64,000 nt of DNA from contig JAAPAO010000007.1 of the NCBI GenBank assembly GCA_013115145.1, forward strand, positions 62,001-126,000, given 5' to 3'. Within the stretch, counting starts at the first letter, position 1. Every line of letters starts with the position of its first letter. A program made the position numbers and the translations under genes. This document shows, piece after piece, positions 1-15,000 of the stretch. The notes beneath the pieces are model-generated. The model was not told where the DNA came from, searched no databases, and was given only the letters and a program-made list of their open reading frames with translations. The stretch comes from Perkinsus chesapeaki (lineage: Eukaryota > Perkinsozoa > Perkinsida > Perkinsidae).

Positions 1-3000
1 TTCGCCGACAGGGTGCTGCCGAATCTGGCTACCGATCTGCAAGAAAGACTGGAACCTAGAGAAAGGTTATCCAACACGCTCAGCTTAGATGCCAGCCTGG
101 CGAATGACCTAAGTGAGATCGTAGAACCCAGGCTGCTCAATGATACGACAGAAAGGCTGGAGCCGGTACGCAGCAGGCCAAGTAACGAGAGGTCACAGCC
201 CATGCGAGTGAACTGCCGAACTGATAGAGAACTGCCCAAGTGAGTGAAGCCGATGGTGGATATCTTATAGATTGACCCTATCCTGGCGAGACCAAGGACA
301 GAAACACCACTACCTAGTCGAGTCATCGATCTTACAGACAGGCTGCTACCCAGGACGGCAAAGTCGACCAGAGTCAAGTCGCTTCCTAAGCGTGCGAAAG
401 ACCTCAGCGAAAGGGCGGAGCCGAAGTGGACGCTATCAAAGACTGATACTTGGCTACCAAAGCTTGCGGCGGAAAAAGCGGACATGACGCTACCAAACCT
501 TGCCGCCGACCTCAAAGAAAGCGAGCTTGCCAGGCCAACAAAATCGAAGACCGAATAGCAGCTGCCGAACCTAGCATAGCTCCGCACAGATAGGCTGCTG
601 CCAAGGTGAACTTCATCAAGTACAGAGAGAGCCGCTCCAACGCGAGACTGGGAGATAATCGACAGTCCGCTGCCGAGCCTGATAAAGCTCCTCAAAGACA
701 AGCTGCTACCGATGGCAGTAGAATCGAGAACAGTTAGCGACGAACTGAATCGCGCGAAAGACCTCAGCGAGAGCGAGGACCCGAAGCTGCTTTGACCGAC
801 CAGCGACATGGATGACCCCATGTAGCAGAACGATCGGAGAGAGAGCGTGCTACCGAATTCTGCCGAATCTAGTATAGACGTCTTGCTGCCGAGCCTAGCA
901 AACGACCTCAAAGAGAGGCTCGAACCGAAGAGGCCTCCAGCGATTACAGACAATTTATAAACCGAGCCGATTCGGGCAAGACCAGTTACAGATAAGCCAC
1001 TCCCGAAGCGAGCAACCGCGTGTAGTGACAACGAGCTCCCAAGTCCACAAGCGTCCAATACAGTCAAGCTCGCACCGAGTTGAGTGGAAGATAGAGCAGA
1101 GAGTGTGCTGCCAAATCGACTGAATGACCTCAGAGACAGCGAACTGGCTAGCTGAGAGGATGCAATCACCGACAGCTTGTAAACGGAGCCAACGCGTGCG
1201 AGGCCGTAAGCACTGATACCGCTACCGAATCGAGCTACGCTCCTCAGAGACAAGGAGCTGCCTAAGCCCACTGTGGCGAGGACAGTTAGGCTGGAGCCTA
1301 GTCGAGTCGAACCAAGAACAGACTGGGAACTACCAAACCTCATGAAGCTCCTGAGAGAGAGCGAGCTTCCAAGCAAAGCACCATCCAAGGCAGACAGACC
1401 GCTACCGAGGAAGCCACTGAGTGCTGCAGAGAGCGAGCTACCAGCTCTACAGAGGGACCGTACTGATAGAGAGCTACCAAGCTGCGCGTACCCAATGACC
1501 GAAGCCTTGGAGCCTAGGCGAGCAAAGGATCGGAGAGACAGAGAAGACCCGAATGCGGTACCGTCCAGAACGCTAGTGGACGAGCCCAGACGTGCAGCTG
1601 ATGCCGCGGAAAGGGTGCTTCCAAAACGCACGAGGGAACGCAAGGACAGCGAGCTGCCACAGGTTACGTGGTCTAGAACGGTAAGAGACGAACCTACTCT
1701 TGCAAGACCAACGGTAGACACCGCCGATCCGAGTCGAGCTATAGCCCGCAAGGACAAGGAGCTCCCGAGAGTGGTGAAGTCAAGAACGGATAGCTTGGAG
1801 CCAAACCTTGCGAGTGACCGAAGCGATAACGATGACCCACAAGTAGTTGCATCCAGAACGCTCATGGTGCCAGACAAGACGCTATCGCCGAACACCGATA
1901 CTGAGCTTCCTAGGCGGGCAAACGAGCGCAAAGATAAAGTGCTACCGAAATTGGTCATGCCAATCACGGAGAGTTCCGCGAGTGACTCAACTCGGAGCAC
2001 TCCGGCAACCGATAATCCGCTACCGGCTCTCACAACTGACCGGATTGACAGACTACTGCCAAGAGTAGTGAAATCAAGAACCGATAGATGCCCACTTAGC
2101 CTGGCGAATGACCGCAGTGAGAGTGACGATCCAAATGCTGCCTCACCAACCACGGATAAGGAGTCGCCAACCCGCAACCAAGAGTGTACCGAAAGCGAGC
2201 TACCAAGCCGAGCAAAATCTCTTAGGGACAGCGAACTGCCAAGTGTACAGACTTCCAAAGCAGAGAGCTTGCTACCTAACCTGGCAAACGATCGCATCGA
2301 CACCGATGAGCCAAAGCTGGCAAAGCTCAATACCGAAAGGTTTTCCCCTATCGATGCACCTTTCAGAGTAGAGATCGAGCTGCCGAGCCTTGCGAAGGCT
2401 CGGAGGGAGAGTGAGCTCGCGAAACTAGCCTGAGCTACGGCGGAAAGGCTATATACAGAGCCAATCCTTGCCAACCCAAGAACAGACACCGAGGAGCCGA
2501 GCCTCGCCATGCCTCTCAAAGACCAGGCGCTACCAAGTTTGACGAAGTCGAGAACGCTAGCTGAGCTTCCTAGTCTAGCAAATGATCGTAAAGACAGGCT
2601 AGATGCCAGATGTGTCTCTTTGACAACCGACATTGCATTACCGAGTCGGGCGCGACCCACTATCGAGAGGGAACTGCCGAATCTGGCGACGGACCTCAGG
2701 GACAGTGTACTGCCCAAAGCAGTGCATGTGAGCGCTGACAAGGAGCCTCCGAGCCTGGCGAAACTTCTTAGAGAAAGACTGCTGCCGAAGCCAGCGCTTC
2801 CTAGAACCGACATGCTGCTGCCAACGATCGCTTGCCCGAGGCAGGAAAGTGAGCTGCCTAACCTTGCCATAGCCTTCAATGAGACAGCACTACCGCAGTT
2901 CACGTAATCTAGTACACTCAATTTGCTGCCGAGTCTGGCAAAGGAGCGAAGAGAGAGCGAAGATCCCATGGCGCCTTGCCCGAGAACCGTGAGAGAACTA

Positions 3001-6000
3001 CCCGCGTTACAGCTACCGAAGGTCGACAGAGTGCTGCCGAGCCTCGACACCGCTCGTAAGCTAAGCGAGCTTCCAAATGATGCCCCATCGAAGATGGACA
3101 AGGTGCTACCGATGTTAGCTCTGCTGAAGACACTGAACGTGCTGCCGGCACGGCAAAAGCTTCTCAAAGAGAGACCGGAGCCGAAGGTAGCCATCGAGAC
3201 CGCTGAGACCGATGAACCTATACGCGCGACAGCTAAGACACTCAGTGACGATCCGGTTCGGATGAAGTTGCGAATCGACAGGGAGGAAGAGAACTGGGAG
3301 TATTCCACAACAGATAGGCGACCGCCGACTCTTGCTCGGCCGACAACAGAGACTTCACTGCCGAAGCGAGTAAATCCACGAACGGACATAGCTGAGCCCA
3401 TCAAGACGTAGTCGAAGATGGACACGGAAGAGCCTATCCTGGAAAGACCGAAGACCGAAAGCCTTCCACCAAGTCGACCAAAACTGGCCAGGGAAAGGGA
3501 GCTGCCGAAACCAGTGCAGTCGAGCACACTAAGACCCTTGCCTATGCGTGTGGAGTGGTATACTGAGGCAACACTGCCGATCCTAGCAAGAGAGCGTAGT
3601 GATAGAGCAGATGCGAGCGATGTAGCGTCGAATGCAGATAAGGTAGAGCCTAGACGCGTACTGGATAGCACACTCAAGTTGGAACCAAACCGCATAGAGG
3701 CTCGAAGGGACATAGAGCTACCTAGAGCCACATTGTCCAGAACCGACAAGGCACCGCCCATCCTAGCAGCGCTGAACATGGACAGCCCAGAACCCAGTCT
3801 GACGAAATCACGCAGCGAGAACGAGCTACCAAGGTTACAAAGCTCGAACACCGTGATGGAACTGCCGAACCTGGAGACCGAGCGGATCGAGAGGTTGCTG
3901 CCAAAATTAGCATAGTCGAAAACAGAGGCCGTACTACCGAGCCTACCGAAAGACCGCAGAGACAGTGACGAGCCGAAAGCAGATGCTCCAACGACCGACA
4001 GATCATGAAGGGAGCCGAGACGTGTGAGGCCGGCTACCGATACCGTGCTGCCAAACCTAGCGAAGGCTCTCAGTGATAGCGATGATCCCAAGTCGACGAA
4101 GTTCAGGACTGATATCGAGCTAGCAAGTCTGGATGCTCCGAACACCGAGAGCGTGCTGCCGAGCCGAGTGAAGGCGTTGAGAGAGAGGCTGCTTCCTAAG
4201 TTTGTCATATCAAAGGTCGAAAGGGGTTTGCCGTAGCGGGTTATCGCAGCAAAGGACACGCCGCTGCCAAACCTCATGAAGCTTCTCAAAGACAGGGAAC
4301 TTCCGAGAACTGCCGCGTCCGCAACAGACACTCTTGACCCGAACCGAGCAAATGATCGTAGGGAAAGAGATGAGCCAAATGTAGCACCTGCCACGACGGA
4401 AAGCTTGTACACAGAAGCCAGTCGAGTAACACCACCGACTGATAAGCCGGAGCCGAGTCGGGCGAAGCTCCTGATTGACAGGGCGCTACCGAAGATCATG
4501 GCATCAAAGGCAGATAGTCGCTTACCGAAGCGGCCAAAGGAACCAAGTGATACGGAGCTACCAAGATTCACCGAGTCGAGCGCACTAAGCGTCCTCGTTA
4601 AGCGAGAAAGACCGGTGATAGAGCAGCCGCTTCCTAGGCGCATCAGACCCCGGAGCGAGAGAGAACTGCCGAAACTGGTTGCGTCAAGAGCAGAGAGAGT
4701 TCGTCCAAACTGAGCTTGACTGAAAACGGAAATTTGGCTGCCGAATCGACCAAGGGACCGCAAGCTTAGTGAGCTGCCGAGGCTGACGAAATCAAATACA
4801 GAGGTAGGCGAGCCAAGTCGAGTGAAGCTGGTCACCGACAGAGTTGAGCCGAACGTACCATAATCGAGAACGGACAAAGCAGAGGCAAGCGTGGTAGAGC
4901 TATACACAGACATACTGCTGCCGAAGCGCGACACTGCCCGAAGAGAGAGGCTGCTACCGTAGGTCGTAGCATCGAGCACACTGAGAGAGTCACCGAGCCG
5001 AGCATCGGACATAACCGAAAGGACACTGCCTAGGCGCACAAAGGACCTCAGCGATAGACCAGATCCAAGTGCCATTGCACCCAATACACTCATAGAGCCG
5101 CTAACGCGTGACTTGCTAGTGAGTGACAGTGAGCTTCCCAGGCGAGCACTCCCTCTCAACGACAGGGAGCTACCGAGAGCAGCATAACCTAAGATGCTAG
5201 CGGATGCTCCGAGCCGTGCAAACGAGCGCAGAGAAAGAGAAGACGCCAGCTCTGTTTGGGCAATGACCGACAGCTTGAACACCGAGCCTATACGGGTCAA
5301 CCCAGCAACAGATAAGCCGCTGCCAACACGAGCGAAGCTGCGCACCGACAGAGAGCTACCCAAAGCAGTTCCAGCAATAACCGATAGCTTATATACAGAA
5401 CCTACCCGAGCCAAGCCAACAACGCTCAGACCGCTGCCAATTCGAGTGAACTGTCGAACCGATAAGGAGCTTCCGAGACATGCGTACTCCAAAGCACTCA
5501 AGGCACCGCTGACCCTGGCAAATGCTCGAACCGAAAGGGACGATCCGAGGTCAGTGAATCCGACCGCAGAGCAAGAGCCACCGAACCTAGCCCAACTAAG
5601 CGAGCTGAGGGCACTTCCAAGCCTTCCAGTACCAGCAACAGATATGCCGCTACCTAGTCGTGCGTGGGCACGGAGAGACATAGAGCTACCACAAGTGGCA
5701 AAGTCCATAACCGTGACTTTGGAGCCCATCCTGGCGAAGCTTCGCAAGGACAACGAGCTACCGAAGTCAGCTAGACTGGTTACAGACATGGTGCCCATAC
5801 CAATCATGTTGCCGACAATCGATAGAGAACTTCCCAATCGAGCAAAGCTTCTCAGTGACAAGGCGCTGCCGACATCAGTCTGTGCTATGACAGAAAGTCG
5901 GTACGCTGAACCCAAGCGGAGCAGACCGACCATTGACAAACCGCTGCCGAGTCTGGCTACATTACGGAGGCTCATGGAGCTACCACAACTAGCATAGTCC

Positions 6001-9000
6001 AAGACGGAGAGTTTGCTGCTAAGACGAGTGAGGCTTCGTAAACTGCATGAGCTACCGAAGCTAACTGCATCCAAAGCACTCAGTGTACTGCCGGTTCGTA
6101 ACCATCCCAGAGAGCTCGTCAATGAGCCGATATGCAGTCCAGTGGTAACCGATAGGGTGCTGCCAAGGCGACCGAATGAACGGAGGGAAAGGGTGCTTCC
6201 GAAGGAAGTGCACGCCAGGACACTCATCTTCTCTCCTACGCGTGCGAAGAACCTCAACGATAACGAGGAGCTCAATGATGCCGCTTCCAACACCGATACT
6301 TGACTCCCGAGTCGTCCAAATCCACGCAGCGAAAGGGTGGAACCGAAAGCAACTTCGTTAAGTACCGACAAGGTCGACCCTAAGTTTGTTGCGGCGAAAA
6401 CAGAAGCGACACTTCCCAATCTGGCCATGGTCCGTAAAGAGAGAGATGAGCCGAAGTCTGTGCTATCTAGGGCAGACAACTTGCTTCCGAACCTCGCTAA
6501 CGAGCGTAGTGACAAAGACGATCCAAATTGAGCTGCTCCTAAAATGCTTGTAGTGTCACCGAGCCGAGTCCAGGACAGTAAGCTCGCCGTCGAACCACCG
6601 CGTATCCCGTCGAAGACAGAGACAGTACTACCAAATCGAGCAAAGGAGCGGAGAGATAGACTGCTTCCAATAGCAACTTGGCACAGGGCGGAGCTTTGAC
6701 TGCCTAAGCGGGCAAACGATCGCAATGATAGGGAAGACCCGCAAGTGCTGCTGGCAAGAACTGAGATGGCACTGCCGCACCGAGACACTCCCGATACCGA
6801 TAGAACGCTGCCAAAGCGCACGAGAGTGCGGACGGATAACGAGCTTCCAAGGGTAACATAGTCCAGGATAGACGCAGATGAGCCAACACGGCCAAAGGAC
6901 CGGAGCGACAACGTTGAGCCAAAATTGCTGCAACCCAAAGTAGAGATAGAATCTCCCAGTCTAGTTGCTGACAACACAGAGGCCGTCGAACCAAGTCGGG
7001 CCATGGCTCTCAATGACAAGGAACTAGCAAAGCTTGATGTGGCGATAACAGATAGCTTATACAGAGAGCCAACACGTGCCAGGCCAGTCACCGAGATACC
7101 GCTGCCGAGTCTAGCCACCGAACGGAGGGACAACGAGCTCCCTAAGCATGCATAGTCAATGACCGTCGTTTTACTGCCGAGTCTAGCAAAAGACCTCAAG
7201 GACAGACTGGACGCGAAGGATGTCTTGCCCAAGGCAGACAAAGTAGAACCGAGCCTACACTGCGAGAACACGCTGGCGCTGCTGCCAAGTCTAGCAAAGG
7301 ATGTCAGGGAGAGAGCGCTACCCAGTAGTGTGAAGTCCAGTATGCTAACCTTAGAGCCGGTTCTAGCAAACGACCTCAGAGAAAGGGAGGAGCCAAGATC
7401 GGCGCAGGCGAGTGTGCTTGCCTTACTGCCGAAGCGAGCAAAGCTTCGCAAAGATAGCGAGGAACCAAAGGCAGTCGTACCGATGACGGACATACTAGAG
7501 CCGACCCGAGCAGCCCCATAAACCGAGCACGAACTACCGATCCTCAAAGCGGCCCTTAAAGACAGCGCACTGCCGAGGCAAGTACGATCAAGAACTGTCA
7601 ACTTGCTACCGAGCCTTGCAAAGCTTCTAAGGGAAAGCGATGAGCCCAGAGTTGCCTCTTCTACTGCGGAGAGAGATTGGCCTACTCTGACAAGCCCTTG
7701 TAGAGAGACATTGCTGCCTAGCCTGGCGAAGGATCGCAGAGACAAGGAGCTACCGAAGGTCATACCGGCTATGACGGAGAGGTCGTACACCGAGCCCAGA
7801 CGAGCTAGCCCGAAGACGGATACACCACTGCCGCAGCGAGCCATCGCCCGAACGGACAGAGAGCTGCCGATGAGCACGTAATCGAGAGCGCTAACCTTAC
7901 TACCAAGCCGGGCGAAAGATCTCAGGGACAGCGACGAGCCAAACTCGGTCTGCGCAAGGACTGATAGGGTGTCTCCAAGACTTGTAGAGGCAATCGCCGA
8001 TAGTGAGGACCCAACATTAACAGTACCAACCATCGAAAGGGAACTTCCGAGACGAGCGAAGCATCGCATAGATACGCTGCTGCCTAAAGTAGTGTAGTCC
8101 AAAGCGGAGAGCTTGCCACCTAGTCTGGCAAAGGTGCGAACGGACAAAGAGGAGCCAAGCTCAGCCTGTGCCACCGTGCTGAACCCAGAACCGAAGCGAG
8201 CAAAGGATCGCAAGGATAGAGAAGAAGCGCAAGTAGTAGCAGCTATAACGGAAAGCTTGTAGACCGATCCGATCCGAGCGAGCCCAACCACTGAAAGGCC
8301 GCTACCAACGCGGACAAATTGCCGCACCGACAGGGAGCTGCCGAGGTTTGTGAAGTCTAGAATACTAGTCTTGCTTCCGATCCTCGAGAAAGACCTCAAA
8401 GAAAGAGCGGAACCGAACTGGACGGAGTCTACTACGGACAATGTCGAACCCATCCTCGTATAATCAAGGACAGATAGCGAGCTAGATACTTGAGCTGCAC
8501 CAGTAACAGAGATGCAGCTGCCTAGACGGGCAAAGCTTCTCAGTGAGAGGCTGCTTGCGAGGTGCTGGGATGCTATCACAGAAAGCTTGTAAACTGATCC
8601 GATCCGGGTAAGCCCCTTCACAGACATACCGCTGCCAAGGCGTGCCATCGAACGCAGCGAAAGAGAAGAGCCCAGATCGACCTCAGATAGAACACTGCTG
8701 CTGCTACCAAATCGACTGAAGGACCGTATTGACAATGTGCTACCGATCTGACCGAAGTCGAATAAGCTCATCGACTGACCTAGTCGTGCAAGAGATTGCA
8801 GAGACATAGTGCTGCCGAGACGAGCACAGGACCTCAGTGAGAGAGAGCTGCCGAAACTCGCCTGTGATATCACAGACAAGGAGTATACTGATCCGACGCG
8901 AGTGAGGCCAGTGACAGATAAAGTACTCCCGAGGCGAGCGGTACCACGCACCGATAACGAGCTGCCAAGTTGTACAAAGTCAAGCACGCTAGCGTAGCTC

Positions 9001-12000
9001 CCGAGACGAGCGAAGGACCTTAGCGACAGCGAGGAGCCGAATGCAGTTGACGCCACCGCTGATAGAGAACTGCCGAGCGATGCAGTCTGGACGACTGACA
9101 GCGAGCTACCAATACGAGCTAAGCTCCGGACCGATAGCGAGCTAGCAAGAGTTGTGTAGTCAAGGACTGAGACTGAGCTACTTAAACGAGCAAAGGACCT
9201 CAGTGACAGCGTAGAGCCAAAGCTCCCTGCAGACAAGACTGAGACGCTACTGCTAATACGGGCCAAGCCGGCTACAGAAACACTACTTCCCATCCTGGCC
9301 ACTGCTCTTAGAGACAAGGAGCTCCCGACGGTTGTAGAGGCTATAACAGAGAGCTTATACATTGATCCAACTCTGGTGAGACCGAGGACCGATAGCCCAC
9401 TGCCGAGCCTTGCGAATGCGCGCAAGCTGAGCGAGCTTGAAAGACAGGCCGTGTCAACCACAGAGAGCTTGCTGGCCAGTCTGACGAAAGAGCGCAGAGA
9501 GAGGGAAGATCCCAAACCGATCTTGCCGATAACACTGAGGCTATCCCCGACGACACTCTTCCCGAGGACAGAGACTGTGCTGCCTAGCCTCAACATATCT
9601 CGCAAGGACAGGGAACTACCTAGAGTAACAAAGTCTAAGACAGTGACGTCGCTTCCAAGTCGAGCAAAGGAGCGCAAGGAGAGCGACGAGCCCATAGTAG
9701 ATGCGGCGATCACAGAAAGCTTGTAAACCGAGCCCACGCGACAGAGGGCCGCAACCGATATACTTGAGCCGAATCGAGCGATGCTGCGAACAGATAAACT
9801 GCTGCCAAGTGAGACCGCATCAAGCACCGATAAGCCGCAAGCGAGACGACCAGCAGCGGTCGCAGATAAGCTACTACCGAGTCGAGCGAAGCTCCTCAAA
9901 GACAGGGAGCTACCGAAACCCGAGTCGTCAATCACAGAGAGTCTATAAACGGATCCAACGCGAGCTAGGCCAAGCACAGAGATTCCGCTACCGAAGCGAG
10001 CAACGCTGCGTAGAGACAGAGAGGAACCGAAGTGGACAGCATCCAAAGTAGAAAGGGTCTCGCCTAAGCGGGCACGCGACACTGTCGATAGACCGCTTCC
10101 GCAACGACAGAAGTCACGTAGAGACAGAGAACTGCCGAGAGTCGTGAAGTCAAGAATAGACACACTGCTGCCGAGTCGAGCGAATGAGCGAAGAGATAGC
10201 GATGAACCAAATGCGGAGGTTGCTATAACTGATAGGTCATATACCGAGCCGATTCTCGCTAGACCTGTTACGGAAAGACCGCTGCCGATCCTGGCGAATG
10301 ATCGCAAAGAGAGCGAGCTCGCTAGGTTAGATGCTGCAATTACCGATATGCGGTAAACTGAACCTATTCTAGCTAGGCCACAAACTGACACACCGCTTCC
10401 GAGTCTTGCCATGGACCGTAGAGAGAGCGAACTCCCCAACAGACTGTAATCCAGTACAGTGACTTTACTGCCACACCGAGCAAAGGAACGGAGCGACAAG
10501 CTCGAGCCGAACTCCGTTGCGCTCATAATCGAGAGGGCAGAACCGATAGTTGCCGAGCTCAGTGTAGATAGGCCACTACCCAAGCGAGCAGCTGCACGAA
10601 CTGAGAGGGTGCTGCCTAGCACGAGGAAGTCGAGAACCGAAGCCTGGCTTGCTAAGCGAGCGAAGCTGCGTAATGATAGAGATGATCCTAACTCACTCTG
10701 TGCAATGATCGATAACGACTCGCCCAGTTCGGCACTGCCCAGGACAGATATAGAGCTGCCGAGACGAGCGAAGCTCCGCAGTGACAGAGAGCTTCCGAAA
10801 CCACTACAAGCGATAACCGAGAGCTGATACACCGATCCTACACGAGCGAGCCCATAGACAGAGGCTGAAGACCCAACGCGAGCTACACCACGTAAACTAA
10901 GAGAGCTCCCGAGAGTCACGAAGTCGAGAACGCTCAGTTTGCTACCGAAACGGGCGAAGGACCTCAGAGACAGCGAGGAGGCCAAACTTGCGTCGGCTAT
11001 GGTAGAGAGCTTGTAAAGGGAACCAAGACGCACTAAACCGGTTATCGAAATACCGCTGCCCAACCTAGCAAAACCTCTGACAGAGAGGGAGCTACCGATA
11101 CCCACGGCTGCGATAGCAGATAGTTTATAGACGGACCCTACCCGTGTGAGACCAGTAACAGAGAGGCCACTGCCGAGGCGAGCCATGGACCGCAGTGACA
11201 GGGAGCTACCGAGAGTGATGCAACCAAGAACTGTCGACGCACTCCCTAGCCTGGATAGAGAACGTAGGGAGAGGGACGAACCAAAGGCTACTTGGCCGAT
11301 AGTAGAGAGGCAGCTGCACATTTGCACCCGGCTAAGCACAGAAAGGCCACTGCCAAGCCTAGCAATAGCGCGAAGAGACATAGAGCTGCCCATTATAGCC
11401 TGATCTATCACAGACAGCTTATAAACAGATCCTACTCTGGCCAACGATGCTACGCTAATACCACTGCCGAAGCGCACAAACGACCGAAGGGAGAGTGAAC
11501 TGCCGAAGGACGCAGCTCCGATCACACTCAAATTGCTGCCCAGTCTGGCCATGCCTCGAAGAGACAGTGTAGAGCCAAATGACGCAGCAGATATGAGACT
11601 CATGGAAGAGGAGAGTCGAGCCCAACCTAGTATTGAGAGATGCGAACCAAACCTGGCACACGATCTTAGTGAGAGGGCGCTGCCAAGGTAGGCGCTGTCG
11701 ATGGTTGACAGCTTATAGAGAGAACCAATACGTGCTAGGCCGGTGACGGACACTCCACTGCCAAATCTGGCTACACCGCGGAGCGACAAAGCACTACCGA
11801 GAGCAACGTTGTCCAGAACAGTGAGTTGGCTTGCAAGCCTAGCAAACGAGCGCAGCGAGAGGGAGGATCCGAAGTGAGCGTCAGATGCTACTGAGAGAGC
11901 AGCACCCAACTGAGAGTCGGCGAAAGCAGAGATAACACTTCCAAAGCGTACAAGAGATCGAACAGACAGGCTGCTACCGAGGGTGGTGAAGTCGAGGACA

Positions 12001-15000
12001 GAAGCTGAGCTTCCGAGTCTGGCGAAGCTCCTTAGTGATAGACTGCTTGCAAAAGAGGAGGTGGCAATGACCGATAGTTGATAGACCGAACCAATACGTG
12101 CAAGGCCAGTCACAGAGATGCCGCTACCAAATCTAGCTGTTGACCTCAAGGATAGAGAAGAGCCGAAACTTGTGTAATCCAGGACAGAAATTGACTCGCC
12201 AACACGGCAGGCACTAAGCAAACTCAGTCCCGAGCCGATCCTAGCGAAGCTCCGTAACGAAGTAGAGCTTCCGAGATGAGAGAAGCCAACTGTGGAGAGG
12301 CTAGCGCCCAGAGAAGCAGTCGAGACTGCACTGATGGAGCTACCCAACCTGGCCATTGACCTCACCGACAAGCTGCTGCCGAGGTGAACAAAATCAATAA
12401 TAGAAGCACTGCTACCCGCTCTCATGAATGACCTCAAAGAGAGAGAAGATCCCAAGTGCGCCTCGGAAATGACAGAGAGCTTGTAAACCGATCCTATCCT
12501 GGCGAGTTGCTGGACTGAGATGCCCGAACCGAGTCGGGCAAAGCTGCGTACTGACAAAGCACTGCCTAGAGCAGCGGAAGCAATCGTAGAAAGATAGTAG
12601 ACAGAGCCTACCCGGGCCAGGCCAAGGACCGATGCACCGCTGCCAAGTCTAGCAAAGGACCGCAGAGATAGTGAGCTCGCTAGATTGGTAGCATCGTAGA
12701 CCGATGTTCGGCTTCCAAGCCGAGAAAACGAACGGAGGCTAAGCGAGCTGCCAAAGTCAGCCTGTTCCACCACTGAGAGGGAGTCTCCGAGCTTAGCTTG
12801 ACCATAAAGCGAGAAACTACTTCCTATACGGGCGAAGCTTCTCAGGGATAGTGCGCTAGCAAACTGCGCGCGATCTATCACAGACAGGCTGTAGGCAGAG
12901 CCAACGCGGGCTAGGCCAATAACAGAAATGCCGCTGCCCAGTCTAGCGAAGCTCCTCAACGAGAGTGAGCTACCGAAGGTGATGCAGTCAGTAACCGAAA
13001 GCTTCGATCCTAGTCTGGCAAAGGCTCTCATAGAGCAACTGCTGCCGAGAGCGGCACTATCAAGAACTGAGAACTTGTCGCCAATACGAGTTCTGCCCAA
13101 AGCGGACAAGGCGCTGCCTAGACGAACCGTGCCTGTGACTGACATAGAAGAGCCCAGCCGGGCAGTAGCTCTGAGAGACATTGAACTACCAAAGCATGTG
13201 TAGTCCAGAGCAGAAAGCTTGCTGCCGAGCCTAGCGAAGCTCCTCAAAGATAGGGATGATCCGAAATGGGCACTCCCTACAGCTGAGACCGCAGTCCCTA
13301 TCATAGCCCGACCGAGGGCAGATACGCCACTTCCGATACGCATTAACTGGCGTAAAGAGAGCGAGCTTCCCAACGAAACTGCATCCACAGCAGACAGAGT
13401 GGAACCGACTCGAACCTTCGAGAGAACCGACAAGGAGCTACCGAATCGGGCAAAGCTTCGGCACGAGAGCCCACTGCCTACCCACACCGACGAGATCGTC
13501 GACACGGAGCCTGCACGAGTCCAGCCGAATACGGATAGACTGCTACCGAGCCTACCGAATCTCTGAACGCTTAGCGATGAGCCAAGATTGACGAAGCTAA
13601 GGACAGAGATGGCGCTGCCTAGCCTCGCTACACCGAGAGCAGTCAAAGAGGAACCAAGTCGAGCAGCTGTCATGACGGACGCACTGCTACCGAGGCGAGC
13701 AAACGACCGCAGAGAGAGGGAAGACCCAAAGGCGCCACTATCCAATACGGACATCACACCTTTCACGTAGCTATAGGCCTCAACTGATAGGCTACTACCA
13801 ATATGGGTGGATCCGCAAACAGATGCAGAAGAGCCCATACGAACGTATCCTCTCAGAGATAGAGAGCTGCCGAGGGTAGTATAGTCAAGAACTGAATATC
13901 TTCCGCCAGTAAGGGACCTACCCGCTGTAGAGAGGGAGCTGCCGAGGCGGGCGATCGCTCGTAGGGAGAGGCCGCTACCAAAGCTGCTGTACCCCACCGC
14001 ACTCAGGCTGGAGCCCAGGCGACCCCAGCCAAGAGCAGATAGAGATCCACCGATACGGGTGCAGCTAGCTGCTGAAGCAGAACTTCCAAGACGAGCGAAA
14101 GCGCGAAGTGACAGGGAGCTGCCGAAGGCCGCATAGTCGAGAACAGTTGTATGGCCACCAAGCCGAGCAAATGAGCGCAGCGACATGCTGCTGCCGAAGT
14201 TCGCGTTTTGATAAGCAGATATGGTAGAGCCAGCCCATAACGCCCCTGCGCTTGACAGTACGCTACCGAGGCGAGCAAAGGAGCGCAAAGAGGCCGAGGA
14301 ACTGATAGTTGCCACTCCGACTATGGAAAGGGCATCACCAAATCTAGCCAAGCCATATATGGAGTACGTTGAGCCAAGGCGAGCCATCGACCTCATTGAT
14401 AGACCCGAGTTTAGGAATACTGTATCAAAAACTGATAGTGTGCTCCCGAGCATGCCGAGACCGGCCAGCGACAGTCGACTGCCGAGTCTTGCGAAAGACC
14501 GAACCGACAGAGATGAGCCTAACTCGACCGCTCCATACGCTGATAGCGGTGTCAAACCAGTGAGCTGGCCAGAGATGCTAACACAGGAGCCGAACCGCGC
14601 GAAGCCTCTAAGGGAGAGAGAACTTCCAAGGTTTGCCTGCTCGAACGTGCTCAACGAGCCCAGGCGAGAATCGGCGAAGACTGAGAGGCCGCTGCCCAAG
14701 CGAGCGGAAGCACGCAATGACATTGTGCTACCGAGAATGGTGTAGTCGAGAACGCTAACCTTACTCCCTAACCGAGACAGAGAGCGAACCGAGAGAGAGG
14801 ATCCCAAGGTAGCTGCTGAAAAGGCTGATAGGACATTACCGAACCTTGCAAAAGAGCCCAGGGAGAGCGAGCTGCCTAGGTTGCTTTGATCCAGGATACT
14901 GACCCTGGAGCCGAACCTAGCGAAACTGCGGAGCGATATAGAGCTAGATAAGTGAGTGTAGTCTACGACTGAGAGAGAGCTGCCAATAAGGGCAGACCCC

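Noticed and set aside
1273-2433. Long plus-strand ORF of 386 codons (and dozens like it from 1 to 38 kb) with LPSLAKDRRDRELP-type repeats
   Set aside because: It is the antisense reading of the minus-strand GSSLS repeat. It is interrupted by stops every few hundred codons, while the minus frame is continuous.
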